Origin: Variovorax sp. KBW07
GTDB taxonomy: Bacteria; Pseudomonadota; Gammaproteobacteria; Burkholderiales; Burkholderiaceae_C
Assembly (NCBI RefSeq): GCF_003852515.1
Contig: NZ_QAJK01000114.1
Span: 1 to 33,261, forward strand
DNA length: 33,261 bases
Reading direction: 5' to 3'
Below, one piece after another: positions 16,820-24,970 of the stretch. The translations under genes and the position numbers were made by a program. The notes below the pieces were generated by a model that did not search any database, was not told where the DNA came from, and saw only the letters and a list, made by a program, of their open reading frames with translations. Each line of letters opens with the position of its first letter. Positions within the stretch are counted from its first letter, which is position 1.

Positions 16820-17497
16820 TCAGGCGACGGTGGTTTCGGCGTCGTCTTCGATCGCCGTGCCGGACGCACCCCGATCGAAGCCAAGCCCCGCCAGATAGAC
16901 GCGGAATGTGCGCCGCCCCATGGGCACGAGGTCGAAAGCCTCGGGGTCGAGCAGCCAGTTCTGGATGAGCCCGCTGATAAGGGCATGCAGCCCCTGCGCC
17001 GCCGCGGGGCCGGGCACGGGCAGCCGGATGTTGCGGCGCCGCGCGGCCAGCCGCAGCGCCTTTTCGAAGTCGACCACGCAGGCGTTGCGCGCATCGAGGT
17101 GGCGCTGCTGGACGGACGCCATGTCGTGCGTGTACTCGACCTTGTGGGTGGCCACGTCGAACACGCGGCGCACCTGGGGGTCGGTGGTCATGAGGGTCAG
17201 CGCGTGGATCAGGCCCTCTTCGATTTCGGCCAGCGGATCGTCGGCTTCCGTGGTGGCGGCCGAGCACATGGACTTCGGGCCGGACTCCAGCGGCAGGATG
17301 ACGCGCTCCATCATCGCGTTGAACAGGTCCGCCTTGTCCTTGAAATGCCAATAGATGGCGCCGCGCGTGGCCCCGGCCTGCTGCGCGATCTGCTGCAGCG
17401 AGGTCTGCGAGACGCCTTGCGCCTGAAACAGCAACTCCGCGGCATCGAGCAAGCGATGCCGCGTAGCCAGTGCTTCTTCCTTCGTACGACGTGCCAC
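16820..17497 (-). CDS. acrR: TetR family repressor, AcrR/TtgR type, 225 aa
   Basis: A repressor of the divergent RND efflux operon. The N-terminal helix-turn-helix is almost canonical AcrR: ARRTKEEALATRHRLLDAA, then SLQQIAQQAGATRGAIYWHF with the recognition helix at about 40-50. The C-terminal domain (TetR_C_2-like) should bind hydrophobic drugs. I start it at the GTG at 17497, because the AcrR family begins MARKTK and an AGGAG ribosome site lies five bases before that GTG. The in-frame ATG at 17560 would add 21 residues that cover the operator side and have no family counterpart. The symbol marks the subfamily. A palindromic AcrR-like operator lies between it and the pump genes. Confidence 0.92.
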   Translation of the reverse strand: MARRTKEEALATRHRLLDAAELLFQAQGVSQTSLQQIAQQAGATRGAIYWHFKDKADLFNAMMERVILPLESGPKSMCSAATTEADDPLAEIEEGLIHALTLMTTDPQVRRVFDVATHKVEYTHDMASVQQRHLDARNACVVDFEKALRLAARRRNIRLPVPGPAAAQGLHALISGLIQNWLLDPEAFDLVPMGRRTFRVYLAGLGFDRGASGTAIEDDAETTVA

Positions 17498-17561
17498 CAA
17501 GTCTCCTGATTTGTAAAGGCAACGCCCTTTACTCATCGTGGGGCCATTGCACACTGTCACT

Positions 17562-17579
17562 ATACATCCATGAATGTAT
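17562..17579. promoter_or_regulatory. AcrR-type operator palindrome
   Basis: ATACATCCATGAATGTAT, an 18-base palindrome with one mismatched pair, between the divergent repressor and RND operon. Its right arm with following bases, TGAATGTATGTA (17571-17582), is identical to the right half of the E. coli acrAB operator as I remember it. The operator suggests direct repression of the pump operon and possibly autorepression. Confidence 0.8.
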
Positions 17580-17677
17580 GTAAACTAGCGGACTTTCCCG
17601 ATGGCCCGGCTGTTTATGCTGGCTTCCCGTTCGCATCGCGAACGCGCCGTCTCCCGTCTTCGCTTCAAAGGAATCGC

Positions 17678-18970
17678 ATGCCTCTCCTGCATGTCTCGCG
17701 TCAATCGTCCTTTTCGCCGCGTCTCGCGACCGTGGCCGCCGTCGTTCTGCTGGTCCTCGCGGGCTGCGGCAAGAGCGATGCGCCCGCTGGCCCCGGCGGT
17801 GGTGCCGGTGGCGCCCACCCGGCGCCCGAAGTCGGCGTGGTGGTTGCCGCGCCGGCCGATGTCGGCCTGGTGACCGAACTGCCCGGCCGCCTCGAAGCCT
17901 CGCGCGTTGCACAAGTGCGTGCCCGCGCCTCCGGCATCCTGCTCAAGCGCGAATTCCGCGAAGGCAGCGACGTGAAGGCCGGCCAGTTGCTGTTCCGCAT
18001 CGACCCCGCACCGCTGGTAGCCGCCTCGCAGAACGCGCAAGCCACGCTGGCGCGCGCCGAAGCCAACGCCGTGCAGGCCAAGGCGCTGGCCGACCGCTAC
18101 AAGCCGCTGGTCGAAGCCAATGCCGTGAGCAAGCAGGAATACGCGACGGCCGTAGCCTCGTACAAGACGGCCGAAGCCGACGTGGCCGCCGGCCGCGCCG
18201 CCGTGCAGACCGCCAAGATCAACCTCGGCTACGCCGACGTGACCTCGCCCATCGCTGGCCGCATCGGCCGCGCGCTGGTGACCGAAGGCGCGCTGGTGGG
18301 CCAGGGCGACGCCACCGAGCTGGCCGTGGTGCAGCAGATCAACCCCGTGTACGTCAACTTCACGCAGTCGGCCTCCGACGCGATGAAGCTGCGCCGCGCG
18401 GTGGCCGCCGGCCAGTACAAGCGCGCGAGCGGCGAAGAAGCCGCAACCATCCGCGTGGTGCTGGAAGACGGCTCCGACTACCCGCTCGAAGGCAAGCTGC
18501 TGTTCTCCGACCTCACGGTCGACTCGACCACGGGCCAGGTCACGCTGCGCGCCGAAGTGCCCAACCCCAAGGGCGAGCTGCTGCCCGGCCTGTATGTGCG
18601 TGTGAAGCTCGAGCAGGCGCAGGCCACCAACGCGATCACGCTGCCGCAGCAGGCCGTGACGCGCACCCAGCAGGGCGACACCGTGTCGGTGGTCGACAAG
18701 GACGGCAAGATCAGCAAGCGCACCGTGAAGATCAGCGCCGCCAAGGACAACCAGTGGGTGGTGCTCGATGGCCTGAAGGCCGGCGAGCAGGTGATGGTCG
18801 ACGGCTTCCAGAAGCTGCAGATGATGCCGCCCGGCACGCCGGTGAAGGCCGTGCCGTGGAGCAAGCCGAACCCGAATGCCGCGGCCCAACCAGCGGCAGC
18901 GGCCCCAGCGGCCGCCGCCGCTGCAAAGCCGGCTGGCGAGCCGGCACCGGCCACGGCCGAGAAGAAGTAA
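17678..18970 (+). CDS. RND efflux periplasmic adaptor (membrane fusion) lipoprotein, AcrA/MexA type, 430 aa
   Basis: The adaptor that joins the inner-membrane pump to the outer-membrane channel. A lipoprotein signal ends in LAGC with the lipidated C30. Next come a Gly/Pro-rich linker, the lipoyl half (LPGRLEASRVAQVRARASG), a long alpha-hairpin rich in Ala (roughly 125-190), the second lipoyl half (VTSPIAGRIGRALVTEG) and beta-barrel/membrane-proximal domains to about residue 390. The C-terminal tail after residue 395 is a Pro/Ala-rich low-complexity stretch that is longer than in AcrA. The ATG at 17678 is preceded by AAGGA. It is the first gene of the tripartite operon; the pump gene follows 16 bases later. 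Confidence 0.95.
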   Translation: MPLLHVSRQSSFSPRLATVAAVVLLVLAGCGKSDAPAGPGGGAGGAHPAPEVGVVVAAPADVGLVTELPGRLEASRVAQVRARASGILLKREFREGSDVKAGQLLFRIDPAPLVAASQNAQATLARAEANAVQAKALADRYKPLVEANAVSKQEYATAVASYKTAEADVAAGRAAVQTAKINLGYADVTSPIAGRIGRALVTEGALVGQGDATELAVVQQINPVYVNFTQSASDAMKLRRAVAAGQYKRASGEEAATIRVVLEDGSDYPLEGKLLFSDLTVDSTTGQVTLRAEVPNPKGELLPGLYVRVKLEQAQATNAITLPQQAVTRTQQGDTVSVVDKDGKISKRTVKISAAKDNQWVVLDGLKAGEQVMVDGFQKLQMMPPGTPVKAVPWSKPNPNAAAQPAAAAPAAAAAAKPAGEPAPATAEKK

Positions 18971-18986
18971 TCAGGAGCGCGCCCGC

Positions 18987-21900
18987 ATGGCCAAATTTTT
19001 TATCGACCGCCCGATCTTCGCGTGGGTGATCGCACTGTTCATCCTGGTGATGGGCGGCGTGGCAATCACCCAGCTGCCGATCTCGCAGTACCCGCCGGTG
19101 GCACCGCCCGCCATCGTCATCAACGTCGCCTACCCCGGCGCCTCGGCCCAGACGCTCGAGGACAGCGTGCTGTCCGTCATCGAACGTGAAATGAACGGCT
19201 CGCCGGGCCTGATCTACATGGAATCGGTGGCCCAGGCCGACGGCACCGGCACCATCACGATCAGCTTCGAAGCCGGCACCAACGACGACCTCGCGCAGGT
19301 GGACGTGCAGAACCGGCTGTCGCGCGCGACGCCGCGCCTGCCGGCCGCCGTGACGCAGCAAGGCGTGCGCGTGGACAAGTCGCGCAACAACTTCCTGATG
19401 TTCGTGATGCTGTCTTCGGACGACCCGAACTTCGACCCGGTGGCGCTCGGCGACTACGCCGCGCGCAACGTCGTGCCCGAGCTTCAGCGCGTGGTCGGCG
19501 TGGGCCAGGCCCAGTTGTTCGGCTCCGAAAACGCAATGCGCATCTGGATCGATCCGGCCAAGCTGCAGGGCTTCAACCTGTCGCCGACCGACGTCAACAA
19601 CGCGATCCGCGCGCAGAACGCCCAGGTGTCGTCCGGCACCATCGGCGACCTGCCGAACATTCCCGGCCAGGCCATCGCGGCCACGGTGGTCGTGAACGGC
19701 CAGCTCGCCAACGTCGACCAGTTCAAGGAAATCGTGCTGCGCGCCAACACCGACGGCTCGACCGTGCGGCTGAAGGACGTGGCCCGTGTCGAGCTGGGCG
19801 GCCAGTCGTATGCCACTTCCGCGCGCCTGAACGGCGTGCCGGCGGTGGGCGTCGGCGTGCAGCCCACGCCCAACGGCAACGCGCTGCAGTCGGCCAAGGC
19901 GATCCGCGCCAAGATGGCCGAGCTGGAACGCTTCTTCCCCAAGGGCGTGAAGTGGGCCATTCCGTACGACAGCTCGCGCTTCGTGCAGATCTCGATCACC
20001 GAAGTGGTCAAGACGCTGCTGGAAGCCGTGGCGCTGGTGTTCGTGGTGATGTTCCTGTTCCTGCAGAACTGGCGCTACACGATCATCCCGACCATCGTGG
20101 TGCCTATCGCGCTGCTGGGCACCTTTGCCACGCTGCTGGCGCTGGGCTTCTCGATCAACGTGCTGACCATGTTCGGCATGGTGCTGGTGATCGGTATCGT
20201 GGTGGACGACGCCATCGTGGTGGTGGAGAACGTCGAGCGCATCATGAGCGAGGAGGGGCTGTCGCCGCTCGAAGCCACGCGCAAGGCCATGAAGCAGATC
20301 TCCGGCGCCATCATCGGCGTGACGGTGGTGCTGATCTCGGTGTTCGTGCCGCTCGCGTTCTTCGCGGGTTCGACCGGCAACATCTACCGCCAGTTCTCGG
20401 CGGTGATGGTGGCGTCGATCGGCTTCTCGGCCTTCATGGCGCTGTCGCTCACGCCGGCGCTGTGCGCCACGCTGCTCAAGCCTGTCGAAGCGGGCCACCA
20501 CCACGAGAAGACCGGCTTCTTCGGCTGGTTCAACCGTGGCTTCACGCGCACGGCCAAGGGCTATGAAAGCGTTGTCGCGCGCATCCTGCGCCGCGCCGCG
20601 CGCTACCTGGTGATCTACATCGCCATCATCGGCGCCGTGGTGTTCACCTACTCGCGCCTGCCGAGCTCGTTCCTGCCTGAAGAAGACCAGGGCAACATCC
20701 TGGTCAACGTGCAGCTGCCGCCGGGTGCGACGCAAGAGCGTGCACTGGCCGTCATGCAGCAGGTCGAAGGCTTCATGCTGAAGCAACCCGAAGTGCAGAG
20801 CATGGTGGGCGTGATGGGCTTCAGCTTCTCGGGCCAGGGCCAGAACGCCGGCCTTGCCTTCGTGACGCTGAAAGACTGGGAAGAACGCAAGGACCCGGCC
20901 CACTCGGCCAGCGCGCTGGCCGGCCGTGCCTTCGGTGCGCTGTCGGGCGTGCGCGATGCCTTCATCTACCCGCTGAGCCCGCCACCCATTCCCGAACTGG
21001 GCAATGCCAGCGGCTTCAGCTTCCGACTGCAAGACCGTTCGGGCGCGGGCCACGAAGCGCTGATCAACGCCCGCAACCAGTTGCTGGGCATGGTCTCGCA
21101 GAGCAAGGTTTTGTCGCAGGTTCGCCCCGACGGCCTGGAAGACGCGCCGCAGCTGCAGATCGACATCGACCGCGACAAGGCGAACGCCCTGGGCGTGAGC
21201 TTCGACGCGATCAACGCCACGCTGTCGACCGGCCTGGGTTCGAGCTACATCAACGACTTCCCGAACCGCGGCCGCCTGCAGCGCGTGGTGGTGCAGGCCG
21301 ACGCACCGGCCCGCATGCAACCCGACGACCTGCTGCGGCTGAACGCCACCAACACGCAGGGCCAGCCGGTGCCGCTGTCGGCCTTCGCCACCACCAAGTG
21401 GGTGACGGGCGCCACGCAGACGGTGCGCTACAACGGCTACCCCGCCGTGCGGATCAGCGGCGACGCTGCCCCGGGCTTCAGCACGGGGGCCGCGATGGCC
21501 GAGATGGAAAAGCTCGCCGCGCAGCTGCCGCAAGGCTTCGGCTACGAGTGGACCGGCCAGTCGCGTGAAGAAAAGCTCGCGGGTTCGCAGGCCATCATCC
21601 TGTACGGCTTCGCGATCCTGGCGGTGTTCCTGTGCCTGGCCGCGCTGTACGAGAGCTGGTCGATCCCGCTGGCGGTGATCCTGGTGGTGCCGCTCGGCGT
21701 GCTGGGCGTGCTGCTGGCCACCATGCTGCGGGCCTATTCGAACGACGTGTACTTCCAGGTGGGGCTGATCACCATCATCGGCCTCTCCGCGAAGAACGCG
21801 ATTCTGATCATCGAGTTCGCGAAAGACCTGCAGGCGCAGGGCAAGGGCATCGTCGAATCGGCGCTGGCCGCGGCCCACCTGCGGTTCCGCCCGATCATCA

Positions 21901-22151
21901 TGACCTCGCTGGCCTTCGGCCTGGGCGTGGTGCCGCTGGTGCTCGCCTCGGGCGCCGGTTCTGCCAGCCAGCGTGCCATCGGCACCGGCGTGCTGGGCGG
22001 CATGGTGACGGGTACGGCCCTGGCGGTGATCTTTGTGCCGGTGTTCTTCGTGGTGGTGCGCACGCTGTTCAAGGGCAGCGCGCGACAGCACGAGGCCGAC
22101 AAGCGGCATGCGGAAGCCGCCGGCATCACGGAAGAGAAATCTCATGACTAA
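18987..22151 (+). CDS. RND multidrug efflux pump, HAE-1 family (AcrB/MexB type), 1054 aa
   Basis: The proton-driven inner-membrane transporter of the system. It starts MAKFFIDRPIFAWV, a hallmark of the HAE-1 family. The proton-relay aspartates D407/D408 are in GIVVDDAIVVVENVER (TM4), and the matching lysine is in LSAKNAILIIEF (TM10). Two large periplasmic loops and twelve membrane helices are evident from the repeated hydrophobic pattern. Length is typical (about 1030-1055 aa). The C-terminus overlaps the channel gene by eight bases. A HHH stretch in the central cytoplasmic loop (about residue 503) is a small oddity. Expected substrates are amphiphilic drugs, dyes and solvents (family knowledge). 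Confidence 0.96.
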   Translation: MAKFFIDRPIFAWVIALFILVMGGVAITQLPISQYPPVAPPAIVINVAYPGASAQTLEDSVLSVIEREMNGSPGLIYMESVAQADGTGTITISFEAGTNDDLAQVDVQNRLSRATPRLPAAVTQQGVRVDKSRNNFLMFVMLSSDDPNFDPVALGDYAARNVVPELQRVVGVGQAQLFGSENAMRIWIDPAKLQGFNLSPTDVNNAIRAQNAQVSSGTIGDLPNIPGQAIAATVVVNGQLANVDQFKEIVLRANTDGSTVRLKDVARVELGGQSYATSARLNGVPAVGVGVQPTPNGNALQSAKAIRAKMAELERFFPKGVKWAIPYDSSRFVQISITEVVKTLLEAVALVFVVMFLFLQNWRYTIIPTIVVPIALLGTFATLLALGFSINVLTMFGMVLVIGIVVDDAIVVVENVERIMSEEGLSPLEATRKAMKQISGAIIGVTVVLISVFVPLAFFAGSTGNIYRQFSAVMVASIGFSAFMALSLTPALCATLLKPVEAGHHHEKTGFFGWFNRGFTRTAKGYESVVARILRRAARYLVIYIAIIGAVVFTYSRLPSSFLPEEDQGNILVNVQLPPGATQERALAVMQQVEGFMLKQPEVQSMVGVMGFSFSGQGQNAGLAFVTLKDWEERKDPAHSASALAGRAFGALSGVRDAFIYPLSPPPIPELGNASGFSFRLQDRSGAGHEALINARNQLLGMVSQSKVLSQVRPDGLEDAPQLQIDIDRDKANALGVSFDAINATLSTGLGSSYINDFPNRGRLQRVVVQADAPARMQPDDLLRLNATNTQGQPVPLSAFATTKWVTGATQTVRYNGYPAVRISGDAAPGFSTGAAMAEMEKLAAQLPQGFGYEWTGQSREEKLAGSQAIILYGFAILAVFLCLAALYESWSIPLAVILVVPLGVLGVLLATMLRAYSNDVYFQVGLITIIGLSAKNAILIIEFAKDLQAQGKGIVESALAAAHLRFRPIIMTSLAFGLGVVPLVLASGAGSASQRAIGTGVLGGMVTGTALAVIFVPVFFVVVRTLFKGSARQHEADKRHAEAAGITEEKSHD

Positions 22152-23565
22152 GAAACTGATTCCCACAGCCCTGGCGGCAGCGATGCTGCTGGCCGGCTGC
22201 TCGCTGATCCCGACCTACGAGCGCCCCGCCGCGCCCGTGCCGACCACCTACCCGGGTGACCCGGCGCAACCGGCCGGCCAGGCTTCGGCCGCCCTGCCCT
22301 GGCAGGACTTCTTTGCCGACCCGCGGCTGGCGGGCCTGATCCAGACCGCGCTGGCCAACAACCGCGACCTGCGGGTGTCGGTGCTCAACATCGAGCAGGC
22401 GCGCGCGCAGTTCCAGATCGAGCGCTCGGCGCTGTTTCCGGCGCTGGGCCTGACGGGTTCGGGCTCGCGCTCGAGCCCCAACTCGGCGCAGGCACTCGAC
22501 GCCAGCGCGGGCAGCGTGGCCTCGCAGTACAGCGTCAACTTCGGCTTCACGGCCTGGGAGCTGGACTTCTTCGGCCGCATCCGCGCGCTGAAAGACCAGG
22601 CGCTGTCGCAGTACCTTGCCACCGAAGAAACGCGCAAGGCCGTGCAGATCAGCCTGATCGCCTCGGTCGCCAATGGCTGGCTCACGCTGCTGGCCGACGA
22701 CGAGCTGCTGGAGCTCACGCGCCAGACGATGGTCACGCGCGACGAATCGGTGCGCCTGACCAAGATGCGCTTCGACAACGGCGTGTCGTCGGAACTCGAC
22801 TTCCAGGCCGCGAACTCGCTCGCCGAAACGGCACGCGCCGCCTACGCGCAGCAACAGCGCGCACGCCTGCAGGACGAGAACGCACTGGCCCTGCTGCTGG
22901 GCGCACCGGTGCCGCCCGAAGCCACCGCCGGCGGCGCCAAGGGCCTGGACAGCATCAAGCCGATGCCCGACGTGCCGGCCGGCCTGCCTTCGGACCTGCT
23001 GGCCGAGCGGCCCGACATCCGCGCGGCCGAGCAGCAGCTGATTGCGGCCAACGCCAACATCGGCGCGGCCCGCGCCAACTTCTTCCCGCGCGTGTCGCTC
23101 ACCAGCGGCATCGGCACCGCCAGCACCGAGTTCTCGGGCCTGTTCGATCGCGGCTCCAAGGCCTGGTCCTTCGCGCCGACGGTCACGCTGCCGATCTTCG
23201 ACGCGGGTCGCAATTTCGCCACGCTCAACTCGGCGAAGGCCGGGCGCGAGATCGCCGTGGCGCAGTACGAGAAGTCGGTGCAAACCGCCTTCCGCGAAGT
23301 GGCCGATGCACTGGCGGGCCGCGCCACGCTGGGCGAACAGGTGCGCGCACAGCGTGCCCAGGCCGATGCGGAAAGCGTGCGCTTCAAGCTGTCCGACCTG
23401 CGCTATCGCAACGGCATTGCCAGTGCGCTCGACCTGCTCGACGCACAGCGTTCGCTGTTCACGGCGCAGCAATCGGCGGTCAACGTGCGCCTGCTGCAAC
23501 TGCAGAACCAGGTCACGCTGTACAAGACGCTGGGTGGCGGCTGGGCCACACGCGACAAGGGTTGA
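22144..23565 (+). CDS. Outer-membrane efflux channel lipoprotein (NodT/OprM family), 473 aa
   Basis: A TolC-like trimeric channel that completes the RND pump. A lipoprotein signal with LAGC places the lipidated cysteine at residue 19. The two OEP domains follow: YERP and the WQDFFADPRLAGLIQTAL opening, then LDFFGRIRAL, a second repeat with ERPDIRAAEQQLIAANANIG, and the PIFDAGRN strand. Length and order are typical of OprM/NodT. The ATG at 22144 overlaps the end of the pump gene (eight bases), so expression is coupled. The adaptor, pump and channel together make a complete exporter under the divergent AcrR-type repressor. Confidence 0.95.
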   Translation: MTKKLIPTALAAAMLLAGCSLIPTYERPAAPVPTTYPGDPAQPAGQASAALPWQDFFADPRLAGLIQTALANNRDLRVSVLNIEQARAQFQIERSALFPALGLTGSGSRSSPNSAQALDASAGSVASQYSVNFGFTAWELDFFGRIRALKDQALSQYLATEETRKAVQISLIASVANGWLTLLADDELLELTRQTMVTRDESVRLTKMRFDNGVSSELDFQAANSLAETARAAYAQQQRARLQDENALALLLGAPVPPEATAGGAKGLDSIKPMPDVPAGLPSDLLAERPDIRAAEQQLIAANANIGAARANFFPRVSLTSGIGTASTEFSGLFDRGSKAWSFAPTVTLPIFDAGRNFATLNSAKAGREIAVAQYEKSVQTAFREVADALAGRATLGEQVRAQRAQADAESVRFKLSDLRYRNGIASALDLLDAQRSLFTAQQSAVNVRLLQLQNQVTLYKTLGGGWATRDKG

Positions 23566-23596
23566 GACGCTTCGGCGTCCGATATCGGCAGGCCAA

Positions 23597-23612
23597 TTGC
23601 CCGCTTGGGCAA
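23597..23612. repeat. Small perfect inverted repeat before cytochrome c promoter
   Basis: TTGCCC-GCTT-GGGCAA, a six-base-pair stem with a four-base loop, 31 bases after the channel stop. There is no T run, so it is a poor terminator. It lies directly upstream of the candidate -10 of the cytochrome gene and could be a regulator site or a stabilising hairpin. Confidence 0.5.
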
Positions 23613-23622
23613 GGGGCCTCTC

Positions 23623-23628
23623 TATAAT
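23623..23628 (+). promoter_or_regulatory. Candidate sigma-70 -10 box of cytochrome c gene
   Basis: TATAAT, a perfect -10 hexamer, 52 bases before the cytochrome start codon. The nearest -35-like hexamer, TTGCCC at 23597, is 20 bases away, longer than the ideal 17. A promoter here would separate the cytochrome from the RND operon. Confidence 0.55.
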
Positions 23629-23680
23629 CGCCGGTTGGTTAGAAAAAGCCCCCCGACGAGCCCCCGATTTTGAGGACGCC

Positions 23681-24334
23681 ATGAGCGCAGACCCGCATAA
23701 CCAGGCCACAGAAGAAGCCCACACCGGGCCCATCAAGAACCCGAAGCAACTGCTGCTGGCGGTATTTTTCTCCTTCATTGCCCCGATCCTGATCATCGTG
23801 GGACTTGTCTCCTACGTGGTCTCGGGCACCAAGCCCTCGGGCACCGCGGAGGGCGACAACATGGCGCTCTACGGGGTGACCAAGGAAGCCCGCGACCGCG
23901 AACTGGCCGAGCGCCTGAAGAAGGTCGGCGCCATCGAGATCCGCGACGCCAACCGGCCGCTCGCCGCTGGCGAGGCCGTGTTCAAGGCGCAATGCGTGGC
24001 CTGCCACGGCGCTCCCGGCATTCCCGGCGCGCCTCACCTGAACGATGCCGCGGCTTGGGGCCCTCGCATCGGCCAGGGCTATGCCACCCTCCTCGAACAC
24101 GCCCTGAAGGGCAAGGGCGCCATGCCTCCCCAGGGCGGCGGCGACTTCGAAGACCTCGAAATCGGCCGTGCCGTGGTCTTCATGGCCAACGCCGGTGGCG
24201 GCAAGTTCCCGGTGCCGGACCGTCCGGCTGCGGCGGCGCCCGCGGAAGGTGCTTCCGCGGCAACGCCCGCAGCGCCTGCAGAAGGCGCTTCGGCTGCGGC
24301 ACCCGCAGCAGCTGCGGCTCCTGTCGCCAAGTAA
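23681..24334 (+). CDS. Membrane-anchored c-type cytochrome (class I, c5-like), 217 aa
   Basis: A single-haem cytochrome with an uncleaved N-terminal anchor at about residues 24-48 (LLLAVFFSFIAPILIIVGLVS), then a linker and one class I domain. The haem motif is CVACH, with C105 and C108 for thioether links and H109 as axial ligand. The second ligand is M148 in GAMPPQGG. It should be held on the periplasmic face of the inner membrane and pass electrons to an oxidase or reductase. The C-terminal 35 residues are Ala/Pro-rich with the unit PAEGASAA repeated twice. The ATG at 23681 follows GAGGAC. It is probably transcribed alone, between a good -10 box and a strong terminator. Its partner is not known. 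Confidence 0.92.
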   Translation: MSADPHNQATEEAHTGPIKNPKQLLLAVFFSFIAPILIIVGLVSYVVSGTKPSGTAEGDNMALYGVTKEARDRELAERLKKVGAIEIRDANRPLAAGEAVFKAQCVACHGAPGIPGAPHLNDAAAWGPRIGQGYATLLEHALKGKGAMPPQGGGDFEDLEIGRAVVFMANAGGGKFPVPDRPAAAAPAEGASAATPAAPAEGASAAAPAAAAAPVAK

Positions 24335-24353
24335 GCGTTTCCTCACACCAACG

Positions 24354-24381
24354 AAAAAGCCGGCCCAGCGCCGGCTTTTTT
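24354..24381. terminator. Strong bidirectional intrinsic terminator
   Basis: GCCGGC (24359-24364) and GCCGGC (24370-24375) pair around a five-base loop. The A run before and the T run after extend the stem to 11 pairs. It ends the cytochrome gene on the plus strand and can end the three-gene strand that runs towards it on the minus strand. Confidence 0.92.
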
Positions 24382-24403
24382 CATGGGCGATGCAAACCCC
24401 GGG

Positions 24404-24964
24404 CTAGTGTTTTGATAGCGCGGGCGCTGCCTCGGCATGCTGCGCCGCCGGGCTCAGCACATGGCCGAAGCGGCCGGGCAGCTCGCTGGCCTGCACAGGC
24501 TCGGGCGTCCAGAGGCCGCGTTCGACAGCCTCGGCCGCAATGCCCACGTCCTGCGTGTGAACCAGTCCGAGCCCGATCGGAGCCACAAGATAGAGCCGGC
24601 CCTCTTCGTCCAGCAGGCAGGCCGACACGTCGACCGCCTTGCCGGTGTGCGAGGTGACCGTGAAGCCATCGCCCTCTTGCGCCACGCGCCACACCAGCGG
24701 CGCGGCCTCCAGTTCCACGTAGACGCGCTGCGGCCCGTTCTGGAAGAACCACTGCCCTTCGTCGTCGTGCTCGTAGTTGCGGTGAATGAAGTCGATCAGC
24801 TTGTCGTGCCGCAGCATCGAGCCCTTGGCCACTCGGAACGGGCCCTGGGCCTGCGTACGGTCGTCGCGCATGTACCAGTTGCCGCGCGCGTCCAGGCCCA
24901 GCCAGCCGTAGCAGTCGGGCACGTTGGGCCATTTGGCGAGCGCCTGTTTGACGATGTCATCCAT
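24404..24964 (-). CDS. Uncharacterised conserved protein (DUF2946-like, tentative), 186 aa
   Basis: A soluble protein without signal peptide or membrane segment. It begins with a conserved-looking block, KWPNVPDCYGWLGLDARG, followed by NWYMRDDRTQAQGPF and a FIHRNYEHDDEGQWFFQNGPQR region rich in aromatic and charged residues. I recall similar proteins across Comamonadaceae annotated as DUF2946, but cannot confirm the number. The start is only six bases after the stop of the upstream hydrolase gene, so the two are co-transcribed. The final 20 residues (AAQHAEAAPALSKH) look unstructured. No function can be assigned. Confidence 0.8.
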   Translation of the reverse strand: MDDIVKQALAKWPNVPDCYGWLGLDARGNWYMRDDRTQAQGPFRVAKGSMLRHDKLIDFIHRNYEHDDEGQWFFQNGPQRVYVELEAAPLVWRVAQEGDGFTVTSHTGKAVDVSACLLDEEGRLYLVAPIGLGLVHTQDVGIAAEAVERGLWTPEPVQASELPGRFGHVLSPAAQHAEAAPALSKH

Positions 24965-24970
24965 AACGCG

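Noticed and set aside
17498-17560. N-terminal extension of the AcrR-type repressor to an upstream ATG
   Set aside because: The GTG at 17497 has a better ribosome site and matches the family start.
18732-22166. Very long open frame on the minus strand across the RND pump gene (over 1100 codons)
   Set aside because: It is antisense to a textbook HAE-1 pump, is rich in His, Arg, Gln and Asp as expected for reverse frames of GC-rich genes, and shows no known domain.
23597-23612. Terminator of the RND operon
   Set aside because: The six-pair hairpin lacks a T run, so I list it only as an inverted repeat.
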